Below are positions 26,436-36,772 of a stretch of 64,000 nucleotides of DNA, in pieces. Position 1 is the stretch's first letter, and each line of letters opens with the position of its first letter. Source of the stretch: Leptospira yanagawae serovar Saopaulo str. Sao Paulo = ATCC 700523 (GTDB taxonomy: Bacteria; Spirochaetota; Leptospiria; Leptospirales; Leptospiraceae); assembly GCF_000332475.2 (NCBI RefSeq), contig NZ_AOGX02000015.1, positions 124,001 to 188,000 of the forward strand, read 5' to 3'. The notes beneath the pieces are model-generated. The model did not search any database and had not been told where the DNA came from. It saw nothing but the letters and a program-made list of their open reading frames with translations. The position numbers were made by a program, and so were the translations under genes.

Positions 26436-28889
26436 CTAATTTTCTTTTTCGAAACTCAGTTCCACTCCATTTTCGATCTCTTTGATGGATTGGAACTGAA
26501 CGATTGAATTCCCTTCCAACGCATTAGAAAGTTCTAAACTAAATCCTTTTGTTTTGATCATTTTACTTCCTGGTGTCCAAGAACCTGAGAATTGCTTTAC
26601 TTCTTTATCATTTAACTTTAATTTTGCGATAAAGTCTTGTCCATTACCGGAAATTTCCATTTGTAAATTTTGGGGACCCAGTTTAGGATTCCAATACATC
26701 GAAGACCACTTACCAGTAAATTGAGTAGGCAACTCTTCCAAAGACATCGCTCTCTTTTTTACCATCTGTTTCGGTTCATTCCAAAATACAGATACAAAAT
26801 TAGAATCCTTAGATTCAGATCCAAACTCTGATTTAGAACGTACCGAATATAAATACAAATCTCCTGATTTACCAGGGAATGGTTCTGTAAAATTTGTTTT
26901 TTTGCCTTCTACACTCGAAACAAATTCCAACTTTCCAGGTTTTCCATTTTGAATGGGTTTTCGGTAAATGTAATATTCAAAACTATCCTTCACAACATCC
27001 CATTTTAATGACACTTGTTTGTCCTTTCCCACTGGATTGGAGATTAACTGTTTCGGAGCAGCCAAAGTAACTCCTCCTGCACGTTTTGTAAGGCCAGGAT
27101 CTGTTTTCCCAAATGCAACTTCACTCGGCTCCGCATAACCCATGTCATTTGCTGCTATCACAGTATAAATATATGATTTTCCATTTTGAATGGTTGTATC
27201 CGCGTCGGTATACGAAGTTCCGGAAACTTCAAATTGGCCTGAAGGTTCTGCATTTTCATCAAAGCGAAATAAAAAATAATTTTTCGCGCCAGGGGCCGCT
27301 TTCCAACTCAATAGAATTTTATTCGCATAATCTCCATTGGTTGCTGAGAGTTGGCTCACTTGGTTTGGTAACAAATTTTGATTGGCTACTTCTACTGCAA
27401 TTGAATCACTCCAATCAGTGGTAAGTTTCGAACTGAGCACTGCACTTACTTTGTAATAATTCACTTCACCTGATTTTGGAGATGTATCCACAAAATCAGT
27501 GGATTTCGTACTTCCAATGGTTTTCCATTTAAAAGATGAGTCTGCTTTCGCAATGGAATAGTTTGCCGCTCCATCTATTTCAGACCATGTCAATTGCACA
27601 CTTGTTGCATTGCCTGTTGAAAAAACTATTCCCGATAAACCGACAACTTGTGTGACATTTCCATCGTTTGTTGACTCGGATGAGGTAAAACCTTCCACTT
27701 CTAAAGAAGCCACTGATACTTCATCGGATCCAATTGCTAAAATTCGATATGAATAACTTGAATTAGGCGATACTGCCAAGTCGGTAAAACTTGGTTTATC
27801 AGAATATGCTAAGTCAAAAAAATCAGATTCTTCCTTTCTTTGAATTAAATATGCTACGACAGATTCTTGGTGATTCCATGTGAGTAAAATTTTATTATTA
27901 AAATCACCTTTGGATACTTTAATTTCAGTTGGAGGGAGAAGTGGTTTTTTAGTTGGACTTACATTGACTGTCGGTGTTTGCGTGTTTTGTGGTGCTGGTT
28001 CATCAATGATGGCATAGGTTTCTTGGCCTACTTTTGCAAGGATAGAATACGAAACCCAACCAAAACCTTTGTCACCCCAATTGGTTCCCCAAGAATTTTG
28101 TAATTTAAATGCACCTTTTTTGCCTGATTTGGATTTTTTGTTATCGTCATAACCTACAATTGTCATGGCATGCCCACCATAACTTTGCCCACCATTCGCA
28201 TCGTAAACCGCATCTCCTTTTAACTTATAGAATGCGTCATCAATAATCATTCCCACCATCACAACATTTTTGCCAGCTAATACACGTTTTATCTCATCTG
28301 GATTTTTAAAATTCAATCGAGAAAACGATTTAATTTTATACTTCAACGCTTCTCTTTTTGAATCTGCGGATGGTTGAGATAAATAATCTTTATCCGTGTA
28401 AGGCATGGAACTCCAAGGTGCCACTCCATTTGATTTTAAAAATTCCATCGTTTTGTAATAATACAATCCCTTGTCTTCACCACCATTCTGTTGGTTGTAA
28501 ATAAATGCTGGCGAAAAAACATAATTCCCTTTGCCACCAGCAAAGGGAGGATCATAGGATGTACTTTGGCCGTTATTTTTCAAAAGATATGATTTGATCG
28601 CATAACCAGTTGCCCACGCCACACAACTATTTTGTCTACCTTGGTTCCCAACCGGTGGCATTTGCGAAGATAAATCGATTGATGATGGTAAGTCCTCAAA
28701 AGAATTAAAATCTCGTTTGAGAGGGATTGTATCTTGGACTTCTTTTGGGCTTGGGATATAACCACAAGAAAAGGTACCAGGTTTACAACCCGGCGAACGT
28801 ACGCTACTTGGATCAAATTCTTCAGCAACAATTGTATTGAATGTGAACAATACAAATCCTATTATGATTGTTTTGAGTTTGAGATTCAT
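26436..28889 (-). CDS. Secreted papain-like cysteine protease with fibronectin type III-like domains
   Basis: An 817-residue exported protein. After the signal peptide comes a C1A peptidase domain (about 65-310) with the triad Cys89 (NQGRQNSCVAWA), His240 (GGHAMTIVGYDD) and Asn265 (LQNSWGTNWGDKGF). From about residue 320 to 710 it has three or four fibronectin type III-like units, each with the pattern ILLTWN...YLIQR or VQLTWSEI...YSIAK. A C-terminal beta domain ends the protein. It shares an ATGA overlap with the upstream gene. A surface or extracellular protease is likely; the substrate is unknown. Confidence 0.87.
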   Translation of the reverse strand: MNLKLKTIIIGFVLFTFNTIVAEEFDPSSVRSPGCKPGTFSCGYIPSPKEVQDTIPLKRDFNSFEDLPSSIDLSSQMPPVGNQGRQNSCVAWATGYAIKSYLLKNNGQSTSYDPPFAGGKGNYVFSPAFIYNQQNGGEDKGLYYYKTMEFLKSNGVAPWSSMPYTDKDYLSQPSADSKREALKYKIKSFSRLNFKNPDEIKRVLAGKNVVMVGMIIDDAFYKLKGDAVYDANGGQSYGGHAMTIVGYDDNKKSKSGKKGAFKLQNSWGTNWGDKGFGWVSYSILAKVGQETYAIIDEPAPQNTQTPTVNVSPTKKPLLPPTEIKVSKGDFNNKILLTWNHQESVVAYLIQRKEESDFFDLAYSDKPSFTDLAVSPNSSYSYRILAIGSDEVSVASLEVEGFTSSESTNDGNVTQVVGLSGIVFSTGNATSVQLTWSEIDGAANYSIAKADSSFKWKTIGSTKSTDFVDTSPKSGEVNYYKVSAVLSSKLTTDWSDSIAVEVANQNLLPNQVSQLSATNGDYANKILLSWKAAPGAKNYFLFRFDENAEPSGQFEVSGTSYTDADTTIQNGKSYIYTVIAANDMGYAEPSEVAFGKTDPGLTKRAGGVTLAAPKQLISNPVGKDKQVSLKWDVVKDSFEYYIYRKPIQNGKPGKLEFVSSVEGKKTNFTEPFPGKSGDLYLYSVRSKSEFGSESKDSNFVSVFWNEPKQMVKKRAMSLEELPTQFTGKWSSMYWNPKLGPQNLQMEISGNGQDFIAKLKLNDKEVKQFSGSWTPGSKMIKTKGFSLELSNALEGNSIVQFQSIKEIENGVELSFEKEN

Positions 28890-29578
28890 GGTTTCATCCT
28901 TTCTATAGATTCAATGATTGCTTTTTTATGTACCCATTCTGGTTGATTGATTTCTTCTAATTTATAATAAAACTTTGATTTGGTGGAACTGTACCGAAAA
29001 TTCACGAAGTTATAACTAATTCCGGTAATTTGTTCTTTCGGAATTTCTTCATAGGGCAATTGGTGGATACCTTTTTTGAAAAGATCATTCATCCATTTTT
29101 GGTACAACTTGTCTGGAATTTCTTTTGTTTCTTCCAAAACCAATTTTCCATTTTTGATTATCTTTCGAGATAGAAAAATTTTTTTTACATCCGTAAAGAG
29201 ATGAAACTTTTTTGCATAACGAAATTCTGGTGCCACTGCTCCAGAACTTTCTTCCCAGGTTAATTCCATCGGTTTCCAATTCCCTTTATGGTTTTTATAA
29301 TTTCTCTTGAAGTTAGAAAGTTGATTCGAATCCGTTTTTTCATTTCGATTTTTGGATACTGGTTTCGAACTCAGCTTTGTATTTGTTTTTTTGGTTTGGG
29401 ATGCTTCAGTATTTTTCTTTGATGCGGAAGTTACAGACGGATTTTTTGATTCCACTGTTGTTGGATTTGCCACCACTTCTCCTCCGAATGAAAACCATAA
29501 GGACAAAGTTAGAAATATCTTTACAAAGAATACCAAAGTGGATCGATTCCATCTTGTTTTAAAAAGAAAACAAGACAT
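28886..29578 (-). CDS. Secreted Ser/Thr/Lys-rich protein of unknown function
   Basis: A 230-residue protein with a hydrophobic N-terminal export signal (STLVFFVKIFLTLSLWFSF). Residues about 40-90 form a low-complexity linker rich in Ser, Thr, Lys and Asn. The C-terminal part (about 100-225) is a folded unit of unknown family with FRYAKKFHLFTDVKKIF. Its stop overlaps the start of the papain-like protease, so it may be a partner, chaperone or inhibitor of that enzyme; this rests on gene order only. Confidence 0.65.
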   Translation of the reverse strand: MSCFLFKTRWNRSTLVFFVKIFLTLSLWFSFGGEVVANPTTVESKNPSVTSASKKNTEASQTKKTNTKLSSKPVSKNRNEKTDSNQLSNFKRNYKNHKGNWKPMELTWEESSGAVAPEFRYAKKFHLFTDVKKIFLSRKIIKNGKLVLEETKEIPDKLYQKWMNDLFKKGIHQLPYEEIPKEQITGISYNFVNFRYSSTKSKFYYKLEEINQPEWVHKKAIIESIERMKP

Positions 29579-29648
29579 TTTTTCAAGGGAAAACGGTGTT
29601 CGAGTCTATCGATTTGAATATGTTTGCAAAAAGGGAATTGGAATGGTT

Positions 29649-31349
29649 TTAACTACTTCCAATCTCTGATTTCAACCATTTTTTCTCACCAATAGACCTC
29701 TTCATATTTTCAATGAGCGCAACAGTGATATTGGTATTGAGTTTCACCATGTCCGGGTCTTCGGCCACAAGGATCATTTCATCAATAAGATAATCTATTA
29801 AGTTCTCAATCGATTTCCTTCCAGAAGGATCTGTTGCCATCGCAACTGTTGCTTGGGACAAAGCTGTGTAAATGGTCAAACTTATTTGTTTGGTGAGATT
29901 TGCCTGCATTTCTTTTGGAAGTAAAGAAATAGGTTTCATATTGGCCGACACTCGTTCTGAAACTTCAGTCACTAAGTTTTGGATCAACGCTTGTAAGTTA
30001 GGATTTTGAGCAGACTTCGCTATGTTTTTGATCGCTACCTTTTTTAACTCGGTACGATTTTGGTCAATGGCATTCACCAATTGGTCAAGTGAATTGCCAG
30101 ATTTTACTTCATTCTGCATTTCTGTTAAAATTTGGATCGTAACAATATCAGAAATTTCTTCTTTGATGATATTGGAATAATACCGAAGAGTTTTACTGAT
30201 CAAATCATTCCCTAAAATTTTGGTGAATTGATTGGTTTGTAACATTAAATATATTTTATAAACACGAACCAAACGAAAGAATCGAAATTCAACAATTGGG
30301 ATAAGGCCTAACACATCGTACCAATGGTAAATCGGATATAAAAACCATGCAATGTAGGTTTTATTTTTGATAGCGAGTAACCAACTCAAAACAAATTCTG
30401 CCAAAAAGAAAAATAAAAAAGGAGCATCTAACAACAAATAGTTGTTTACTGGACTTCCATCAGAAGCGATAGAACGGTAATAATTGAGTGAAAAATATTC
30501 TCGAAAATTTTGATTAAAAAAATCAATTTTTTGTTCTAAAGACCTGTTTTGGTCTCTCCAAAACCATGCAAAGGCTACAACAGTAGAAGGAATACGATCA
30601 CGACCTAAGATTGGATCAAGTTCCTGTCTTAATTTTAAATCTCGCGCTTTTGTTTTATAGGGTTGGTATTCGTTTTTTATTCCTGATTGGATATCCAATA
30701 AAAATTGCGTTTGTCCAGACATTGCAAAGGGATTGGTTTCAACAATCTCTAACATCCGTTTGTCCATTTTTTGAATGATGGAGGAAATTTCTTTTGCTTC
30801 GTTTGTTTCAATACTCAACCGATTGATAAAAGCATACTTTTCAGAAAGTTCTCCAAGTGTTGTGATTTCATCTGTTTCTTCCATCACACTGAAAAAATCA
30901 TTCAATTGTGCGAGTATCTCTTCTACTTTTTTCCTTCTGGATTGAACATCCTCAATTTGAAGTGCCAATTCAAAATTGACATAAAGTGAATCAAATTTCT
31001 CGTTTGCTACTTGGGTTTTGAGAGTTGTTAGTATTTTATAAATTTCTTCTCTCGTATTTTTTCTTTGTGATTCACGAAACTCATCATCTCGCAATTGTGT
31101 GAGGTATTTGAGGTCATCCACCAAATCAGTGTAAGCTGTTGTAGTCCTATGTGGTTCTATTCCTAATATAGGTTTGTCATATAATGTGAGGATCTCTGGA
31201 AATTTGTGAAAGTAAAAAGGCCTCATGCTCAAATAACTCAAATCAAAAATGATGAGAGCCAAGTTTCCTAGGACAACAAACACCATGGTGATGTCCCATA
31301 ATAGTGGAATTCCCAACTTGTGTTTTTTGATCAAATCCCAGGAAATCAT
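29649..31349 (-). CDS. Membrane protein with voltage-sensor-like segment
   Basis: A 566-residue protein. One membrane helix lies at residues about 19-40, then a long, mostly helical soluble region to about 300. A second membrane block (about 310-390) reads FLFFFLAEFVLSWLLAI, then WYDVLGLIPIVEFRFFRLVRVYKIYLML. The last part resembles the S3-S4 region of voltage-gated channels, with arginines spaced along an amphipathic helix. The C-terminal 170 residues are coiled and soluble. No pore or selectivity motif is seen, so channel function is not shown. It ends 38 bases after icmF on the same strand. Confidence 0.6.
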   Translation of the reverse strand: MISWDLIKKHKLGIPLLWDITMVFVVLGNLALIIFDLSYLSMRPFYFHKFPEILTLYDKPILGIEPHRTTTAYTDLVDDLKYLTQLRDDEFRESQRKNTREEIYKILTTLKTQVANEKFDSLYVNFELALQIEDVQSRRKKVEEILAQLNDFFSVMEETDEITTLGELSEKYAFINRLSIETNEAKEISSIIQKMDKRMLEIVETNPFAMSGQTQFLLDIQSGIKNEYQPYKTKARDLKLRQELDPILGRDRIPSTVVAFAWFWRDQNRSLEQKIDFFNQNFREYFSLNYYRSIASDGSPVNNYLLLDAPFLFFFLAEFVLSWLLAIKNKTYIAWFLYPIYHWYDVLGLIPIVEFRFFRLVRVYKIYLMLQTNQFTKILGNDLISKTLRYYSNIIKEEISDIVTIQILTEMQNEVKSGNSLDQLVNAIDQNRTELKKVAIKNIAKSAQNPNLQALIQNLVTEVSERVSANMKPISLLPKEMQANLTKQISLTIYTALSQATVAMATDPSGRKSIENLIDYLIDEMILVAEDPDMVKLNTNITVALIENMKRSIGEKKWLKSEIGSS

Positions 31350-31387
31350 AGTTTTACCAAGGGTAGACTTCCTCTACCCCATCCTTT

Positions 31388-34300
31388 TTACATATTGCGG
31401 CGGTACTGGCCTCCCACTTCATACAAGGCATGGGAGATCTGCCCTAAAGACGCCACTTTCACTGTTTCCAGTAACTCTTGAAAGATATTTTCTTTGGCAC
31501 GTGCCACTTGTTTTAATTTTGTGATCGCAGCTTCGGTTTTGGAAACATTTGCTTTTTGGAATGCCTTAAGATTGCCAATTTGTTGCCTTTTCTCCTCATC
31601 TGTTGAACGAATCACTTCTGAAGGAATGACTGTCGGCGAACCATTGCGATTGAGGAAGGTATTCACACCAATGATCGGATACTCTCCTGTATGCTTTAAG
31701 GTTTCATAATGGAGAGATTCTTCTTGGATTTTATTCCTTTGGTACATCCGTTCCATGGCACCGAGCACACCACCACGTTCTGTCAAACGGTTGAATTCGG
31801 TTAGGATTGCTTCTTCAACCAAATTTGTTAGTTCTTCGATGATGAAAGCCCCTTGCAAGGGGTTTTCATTTTTTGCAAGACCTAACTCGCGATTGATGAT
31901 GAGTTGGATGGCAACAGCGCGGCGCACTGATTCTTCTGTAGGAGTTGTGATTGCTTCATCATAGGCATTTGTATGAAGGGAATTACAGTTGTCATAAATG
32001 GCATATAATGCCTGCAATGTGGTTCGAATATCATTGAAGTCAATCTCCTGGGAGTGAAGTGACCTTCCCGAAGTTTGGATGTGGTATTTCAACATCTGTG
32101 ATCGTTCATTGGCACGGTATTTGAATTTCATCGCTTTTGCCCAAATCCGACGAGCCACACGTCCTATGACCGAATACTCTGGATCAATTCCATTCGAAAA
32201 GAAGAACGATAAGTTTGGAGCAAACTCATTGATATCCATCCCACGGCTGAGATAGTATTCAACATAAGTAAATCCATTGGCTAATGTAAATGCCACTTGT
32301 GTGATTGGGTTTGCACCTGCTTCCGCTATGTGATAACCACTAATCGAAACAGAATAAAAATTACGAACTTGGTTTTGGATGAAATGGTGTTGGATATCAC
32401 CCATCATCTTTAAAGCAAATTCAGTGGAGAAGATACAAGTATTTTGTGCTTGGTCTTCTTTTAAAATGTCCGCCTGTACTGTCCCTCTCACTTGGGACAA
32501 AGCTTCTTTTTTTAATTTTTCATAGGTTTCTTTGGGAAGGACATCGTCTCCTGTCACGCCAAGTAACAATAACCCTAAACCGTCATTTGACTCTGGCAAT
32601 GCACCATCAAACTTTGGAATGGCGACACTTCTAGAATCATAAATTTGTTTGATTTTGGATTTGATTTCTTCGGTTTTCCCTTCAGATCGAATGTACTTTT
32701 CACAAGCTTGGTCGATGGCTGCATTGAGAAAAAAAGCAAGCACCATAGGGGCTGGGCCATTGATTGTCATAGAAACGGAAGTTGTTGGATCACAAAGATC
32801 AAAACCGGAATACAGTTTTTTTGCATCATCTAACGTTGCAACATTGACACCTGAATTTCCAATTTTACCATAAATATCAGGCCGGATGTCAGGGTCTTCT
32901 CCGTACAAAGTAACTGAGTCAAATGCGGTTGACAGACGTTTGGCGGGCATTCCTGAACTTAAGTAATGAAACCTTCGATTGGTCCTTTCAGGGCCACCTT
33001 CTCCCGCAAACATACGAGTTGGGTCTTCTCCACTTCGTTTGTAAGGGTATACACCTGCTGTATAAGGAAAAAATCCTGGGAAATTTTCTTGGTAAGACCA
33101 TTCCAAAATATCTCCCCAATCGACAAATCGAGGAGTCGCAATTTTTGGAATTTTTAGATGGCTAAGGGATACGGTATAATTATCAACTTTGATCTCTTTC
33201 CCACGAACAAAATAGGAATATTGGTCTTTACGAAACGATTCAATGGTTTCAGACCAAGATTCAATGATCTTTTTCGAATCAACAGACAAAGAATTCCATA
33301 CCAATTGGTATTCCGATTCTAGATCAGTGACAACCTTTCCTTTTTTAGAAAGTTGAGAAATAGCACCTTTCAGTTGATAGGCGGTCCTTGCTAATTCTGC
33401 TTCTTGTTTGATCCAATCTGCATTTCGATTGATTTCTTCTTTGATTTCTGTTAGGTAACGAACCCGGTCAGGAGGAAGGACAACTGATGCTTCTCTACCA
33501 TTTTGATTTTTTTGGTATTTTGATTTCCAATCCAGTTTTGACTTTTGGATCACAACACCAATGAGGTGTGCATACAATTCGTCCGTACCTGCATCTTGGA
33601 ATTGGGAAGCAATGGTTCCAAATACCGGCATGGCATCAATCGGATCATTGAATAAATTGCGGGACCTTTGGTATTGTTTTTTGACATCACGTAACGCATC
33701 AAGTGCTCCCCGTTTGTCAAATTTATTGATCGCAATCACATCGGCATAATCGATCATATCAATTTTTTCTAATTGGGTAGCAGCACCATACTCAGGTGTC
33801 ATCACATACAACGAAACATCTGCGACTTCTGTGATTTCAGAATCACTTTGTCCAATTCCCGCTGTTTCTACGATGATCAAATCATATCCAGCTGATTTTA
33901 AAATTTGGATGGCACCTTTCACACTACGATTGAGTGCAATATTTGCTTCTCTCGTGGCAAAGGAACGCATGTACACCCTTTCATTAAAAATGGAATTCAT
34001 ACGAATTCGGTCACCGAGAAGTGCCCCACCCGTTTTACGTTTGGAAGGATCCACAGATAAAATTGCAATTGTTTGGTTTGGAAAATCATCCAGATACCTA
34101 CGGACTAGTTCATCGGTTAACGAAGATTTACCGGCACCACCTGTTCCTGTAATTCCAAGGACTGGGATAGTTTTTTTAGGAGTGGGAAAATCAAAATTGA
34201 TTGAATAATTTGTTTTTTCCTGTAAAAGCGAAAATTCCATCTGTGTGATGGCTTGTCCCAATGCTAAATAGTTTTTCTTTTGGATATGTGACGCCAAATC

Positions 34301-34762
34301 TCCGTTAAATGACAGTGGCGTAGGGAAATCAGATTGTTTGACAACATCGTTGATCATCCCTTGTAAACCTAAGGTTCGACCTTCATCGGGGGAATAAATA
34401 TGAGCAACACCATAATTGTGTAAACCTTGGATCTCTGAAGGTAAAATTGTCCCGCCTCCACCACCAAACACACGTATGTGGCTAGCACCTTCTTTTTTAA
34501 GCAGATCAATCATGTATTGGAAGTATTCTACGTGACCACCTTGGTAACTAGTGATGGCGATCCCTTGGACGTCCTCTTGGATGGCACATTGGACAATCTC
34601 TTGCACACTACGATTATGACCTAAATGGATCACCTCTACCCCACTTTGTTGTAAGATCCTTCGCATGATGTTGATGGAAGCATCGTGACCGTCAAAAAGG
34701 GAAGCCGCCGTGACAAAGCGGATTTTGTTTTGCGGGGTGTATGTCAAAATTTCGGTGCTCAT
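31388..34762 (-). CDS. icmF: Fused isobutyryl-CoA mutase IcmF
   Basis: A three-part coenzyme B12-dependent acyl-CoA mutase of about 1124 residues. The N-terminal B12-binding domain shows [15 protein letters not shown]. The middle domain is a MeaB-type G-protein chaperone with Walker [10 protein letters not shown] near residue 211. The C-terminal part is the mutase barrel ([36 protein letters not shown]). IcmF interconverts isobutyryl-CoA and n-butyryl-CoA, and some members act on other branched acyl-CoAs. ATG at 34762 is preferred over a TTG three codons upstream. Substrate preference should be checked from the acyl-binding residues. Confidence 0.93.
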   Translation of the reverse strand: MSTEILTYTPQNKIRFVTAASLFDGHDASINIMRRILQQSGVEVIHLGHNRSVQEIVQCAIQEDVQGIAITSYQGGHVEYFQYMIDLLKKEGASHIRVFGGGGGTILPSEIQGLHNYGVAHIYSPDEGRTLGLQGMINDVVKQSDFPTPLSFNGDLASHIQKKNYLALGQAITQMEFSLLQEKTNYSINFDFPTPKKTIPVLGITGTGGAGKSSLTDELVRRYLDDFPNQTIAILSVDPSKRKTGGALLGDRIRMNSIFNERVYMRSFATREANIALNRSVKGAIQILKSAGYDLIIVETAGIGQSDSEITEVADVSLYVMTPEYGAATQLEKIDMIDYADVIAINKFDKRGALDALRDVKKQYQRSRNLFNDPIDAMPVFGTIASQFQDAGTDELYAHLIGVVIQKSKLDWKSKYQKNQNGREASVVLPPDRVRYLTEIKEEINRNADWIKQEAELARTAYQLKGAISQLSKKGKVVTDLESEYQLVWNSLSVDSKKIIESWSETIESFRKDQYSYFVRGKEIKVDNYTVSLSHLKIPKIATPRFVDWGDILEWSYQENFPGFFPYTAGVYPYKRSGEDPTRMFAGEGGPERTNRRFHYLSSGMPAKRLSTAFDSVTLYGEDPDIRPDIYGKIGNSGVNVATLDDAKKLYSGFDLCDPTTSVSMTINGPAPMVLAFFLNAAIDQACEKYIRSEGKTEEIKSKIKQIYDSRSVAIPKFDGALPESNDGLGLLLLGVTGDDVLPKETYEKLKKEALSQVRGTVQADILKEDQAQNTCIFSTEFALKMMGDIQHHFIQNQVRNFYSVSISGYHIAEAGANPITQVAFTLANGFTYVEYYLSRGMDINEFAPNLSFFFSNGIDPEYSVIGRVARRIWAKAMKFKYRANERSQMLKYHIQTSGRSLHSQEIDFNDIRTTLQALYAIYDNCNSLHTNAYDEAITTPTEESVRRAVAIQLIINRELGLAKNENPLQGAFIIEELTNLVEEAILTEFNRLTERGGVLGAMERMYQRNKIQEESLHYETLKHTGEYPIIGVNTFLNRNGSPTVIPSEVIRSTDEEKRQQIGNLKAFQKANVSKTEAAITKLKQVARAKENIFQELLETVKVASLGQISHALYEVGGQYRRNM

Positions 34763-34865
34763 AGAGAACAACGTTCTATAATCACGGGTAGGGATTCAAT
34801 ATGAAAATGTGACGAGAATGACATAACTTGTCAAATCATGCCATAGATTCAAAAAAAGGTCTAGC

Positions 34866-35687
34866 CTAAAGGATGGATTCTGCCTCTTTCATCAGCTCTC
34901 GGACACGATTTTCCAACATTTCTGTCAGTTCTTTTGCAGCTTTTTTCTCAGGTCCCGTAGGAAATTCTGAAGGTAGGATGGGTTTCCCGATTTGGTACCT
35001 GATTTTGGTTTTGAATGCATCACCCGTGAGAAAGGCTTTGGGTTTGGACATATTGGTCGCACCGACGATCCCTGATGGGATGATGGGAACACCAGCTCGG
35101 ATCGCAAGTTTAGCTGCCATGGCGCGGAAAGGTTGCAATTCCCCCGTTTCGGAGCGAGACCCTTCTGGATAAATGGAAAGTAATTCTCCGTCCTTCATTA
35201 GGTCGACCATATAGGTTTCCAATTTTTCGTAATATTCCATCGCTGCCCGTTTGTCCATCTCTGATTCTTTGGCTGCATTGCGGATGATGGGCATACTCCC
35301 CCAATTGATCAGGTTTTTTTTCACCACGCTTCCAAGAGAGTTTAACAGGATTTCGATGACCGGTTTTGTGAGGCTTAACGGTGGGTATTGGAAAGGAGAG
35401 TTTTTATGGTTTAAAATGGCAATGATCTCTTCTTGTGGGTGAAAGAGTTCATATTTGCCCAAATAGACAATTTTCCGATCGGCAAAGGCACCTTGCACAG
35501 GAATGTCCAAATAATCTGTGTGATTGGAAATGATGAGAGCCCCACCCGATTCTGGGATATTCTCCGATCCAGCCACTTTGACATCGTAAATGAGCTCCAA
35601 AAGGTTACGAAGGATGGTTTTTGGCACTTCCCGAGGGATTATGAACAAACTTTCGAGGATATCAGCTGGATTTTGGTTAGGTTCCAT
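34866..35687 (-). CDS. PlsC-type 1-acylglycerol-3-phosphate acyltransferase
   Basis: A lysophosphatidate acyltransferase family protein. The catalytic HX4D motif is in ISNHTDYLDI (His74 and Asp79 counted from the longer start), and the substrate motif SIYPEGSRSETGEL (EGTR-like EGSR) follows. It esterifies the sn-2 position of lysophosphatidic acid or a related acceptor at the inner membrane. The ATG at 35687 is preferred: it leaves room for divergent promoters with the PAP2 gene. The alternative start at 35741 would leave only a few bases. Confidence 0.85.
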   Translation of the reverse strand: MEPNQNPADILESLFIIPREVPKTILRNLLELIYDVKVAGSENIPESGGALIISNHTDYLDIPVQGAFADRKIVYLGKYELFHPQEEIIAILNHKNSPFQYPPLSLTKPVIEILLNSLGSVVKKNLINWGSMPIIRNAAKESEMDKRAAMEYYEKLETYMVDLMKDGELLSIYPEGSRSETGELQPFRAMAAKLAIRAGVPIIPSGIVGATNMSKPKAFLTGDAFKTKIRYQIGKPILPSEFPTGPEKKAAKELTEMLENRVRELMKEAESIL

Positions 35688-35758
35688 AGAAACATCACAT
35701 ATTTCAAAATAAAACTTTATGAAATCAAGTTCGATTTTCATCTTAGATGGAAAATCCT

Positions 35759-36769
35759 ATGAACGAACTTTTGATCGCAAATGCCTCCTTTTGGTTCTCT
35801 TCTGGCCCACTTGAATCCTTACATTTCTTAGATCCATCCCTTGGGGGAATCTTATATGTGATTTCTACCATCTGCCATTATTTGGGTGGGAGTAGTTTTT
35901 TCCTCGGTCTTATCTCTTTCGTTTATATTTATTACCGCCCAAAACTAGCATTTGAACTATCCTTGGGTTTACTCACTTCAGGGATCGCTGTATCCTTATG
36001 CAAATTTTACTTCGAAAGTCCAAGACCATTTCCATATCCAGAGGCTTTTGATGAAAAAGCTTTCGGTTTGCCTTCCGGACATGTTTATTCAGCTGTTGTC
36101 GTTTGGGGTCTGTTAGCTTACCGAATTCCCAAACTATGGTTTCGCATTGTTTCGGTCCTTATCATTGCACTCATGCCATTTTCGAGAATGTATCTCAAAG
36201 TACATTATTTAGGAGATGTCACTGTTGGATTCGGCTTAGGAATTATACATCTAATCATTGTTTTATTGTTATTAAATCAATTTTATCCACCAATGAAAGA
36301 AAAACCATTTTTCCAAACAATACAATACCGTACATTAGGTTTGTTGGGAATTGTTGTAACACTTTTTCCTATTACCTTAGATTCGCCATTTTTATCGGAA
36401 GAACACCACCATAGTTTATCAGGAGTACTAATGGCAAGTGGAGCATTAGGTGGATTTTGGCTTGGAATTTTATTTTACCCAAGGCTCAGTAAAAAAGAAT
36501 TTTTGAACTGGAGTATGCCAAACTTCAGTCTGCAATTTGGTTCAGATTCTTTTGGGATATTTTGGAAAACCTTTTTCGTACGACTCCTTGTCTTAGGAGC
36601 AATCATTTTACTCCTTTATGTTGTACCAGGAATTTTGATTAAAAAATCCATTTGGAAAGATGATTTATTTTTGAGATACATCCGTTATTTAGTGGTGGGA
36701 TTTGCCTTAGTTTGTATCGTTCCTCTTGTCTTACAAAAGATACAAAAAGGAAAGTTTTTGCAAAACTAG
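35759..36769 (+). CDS. PAP2-family membrane phosphatase
   Basis: A protein of about 336 residues with many membrane segments. It carries all three PAP2 motifs: KFYFESPRP (KX6RP-like), LPSGHVYS (PSGH) and SRMYLKVHYLGD (SRx5Hx3D). Members dephosphorylate phosphatidic acid, undecaprenyl pyrophosphate or similar lipids. The long C-terminal region after the PAP2 core has further membrane segments of unknown role. It is followed after three bases by a flippase gene, so lipid-carrier recycling for glycan export is a reasonable idea. An ATG at 35747 in frame is an alternative start. Confidence 0.87.
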   Translation: MNELLIANASFWFSSGPLESLHFLDPSLGGILYVISTICHYLGGSSFFLGLISFVYIYYRPKLAFELSLGLLTSGIAVSLCKFYFESPRPFPYPEAFDEKAFGLPSGHVYSAVVVWGLLAYRIPKLWFRIVSVLIIALMPFSRMYLKVHYLGDVTVGFGLGIIHLIIVLLLLNQFYPPMKEKPFFQTIQYRTLGLLGIVVTLFPITLDSPFLSEEHHHSLSGVLMASGALGGFWLGILFYPRLSKKEFLNWSMPNFSLQFGSDSFGIFWKTFFVRLLVLGAIILLLYVVPGILIKKSIWKDDLFLRYIRYLVVGFALVCIVPLVLQKIQKGKFLQN

Positions 36770-36772
36770 TAC

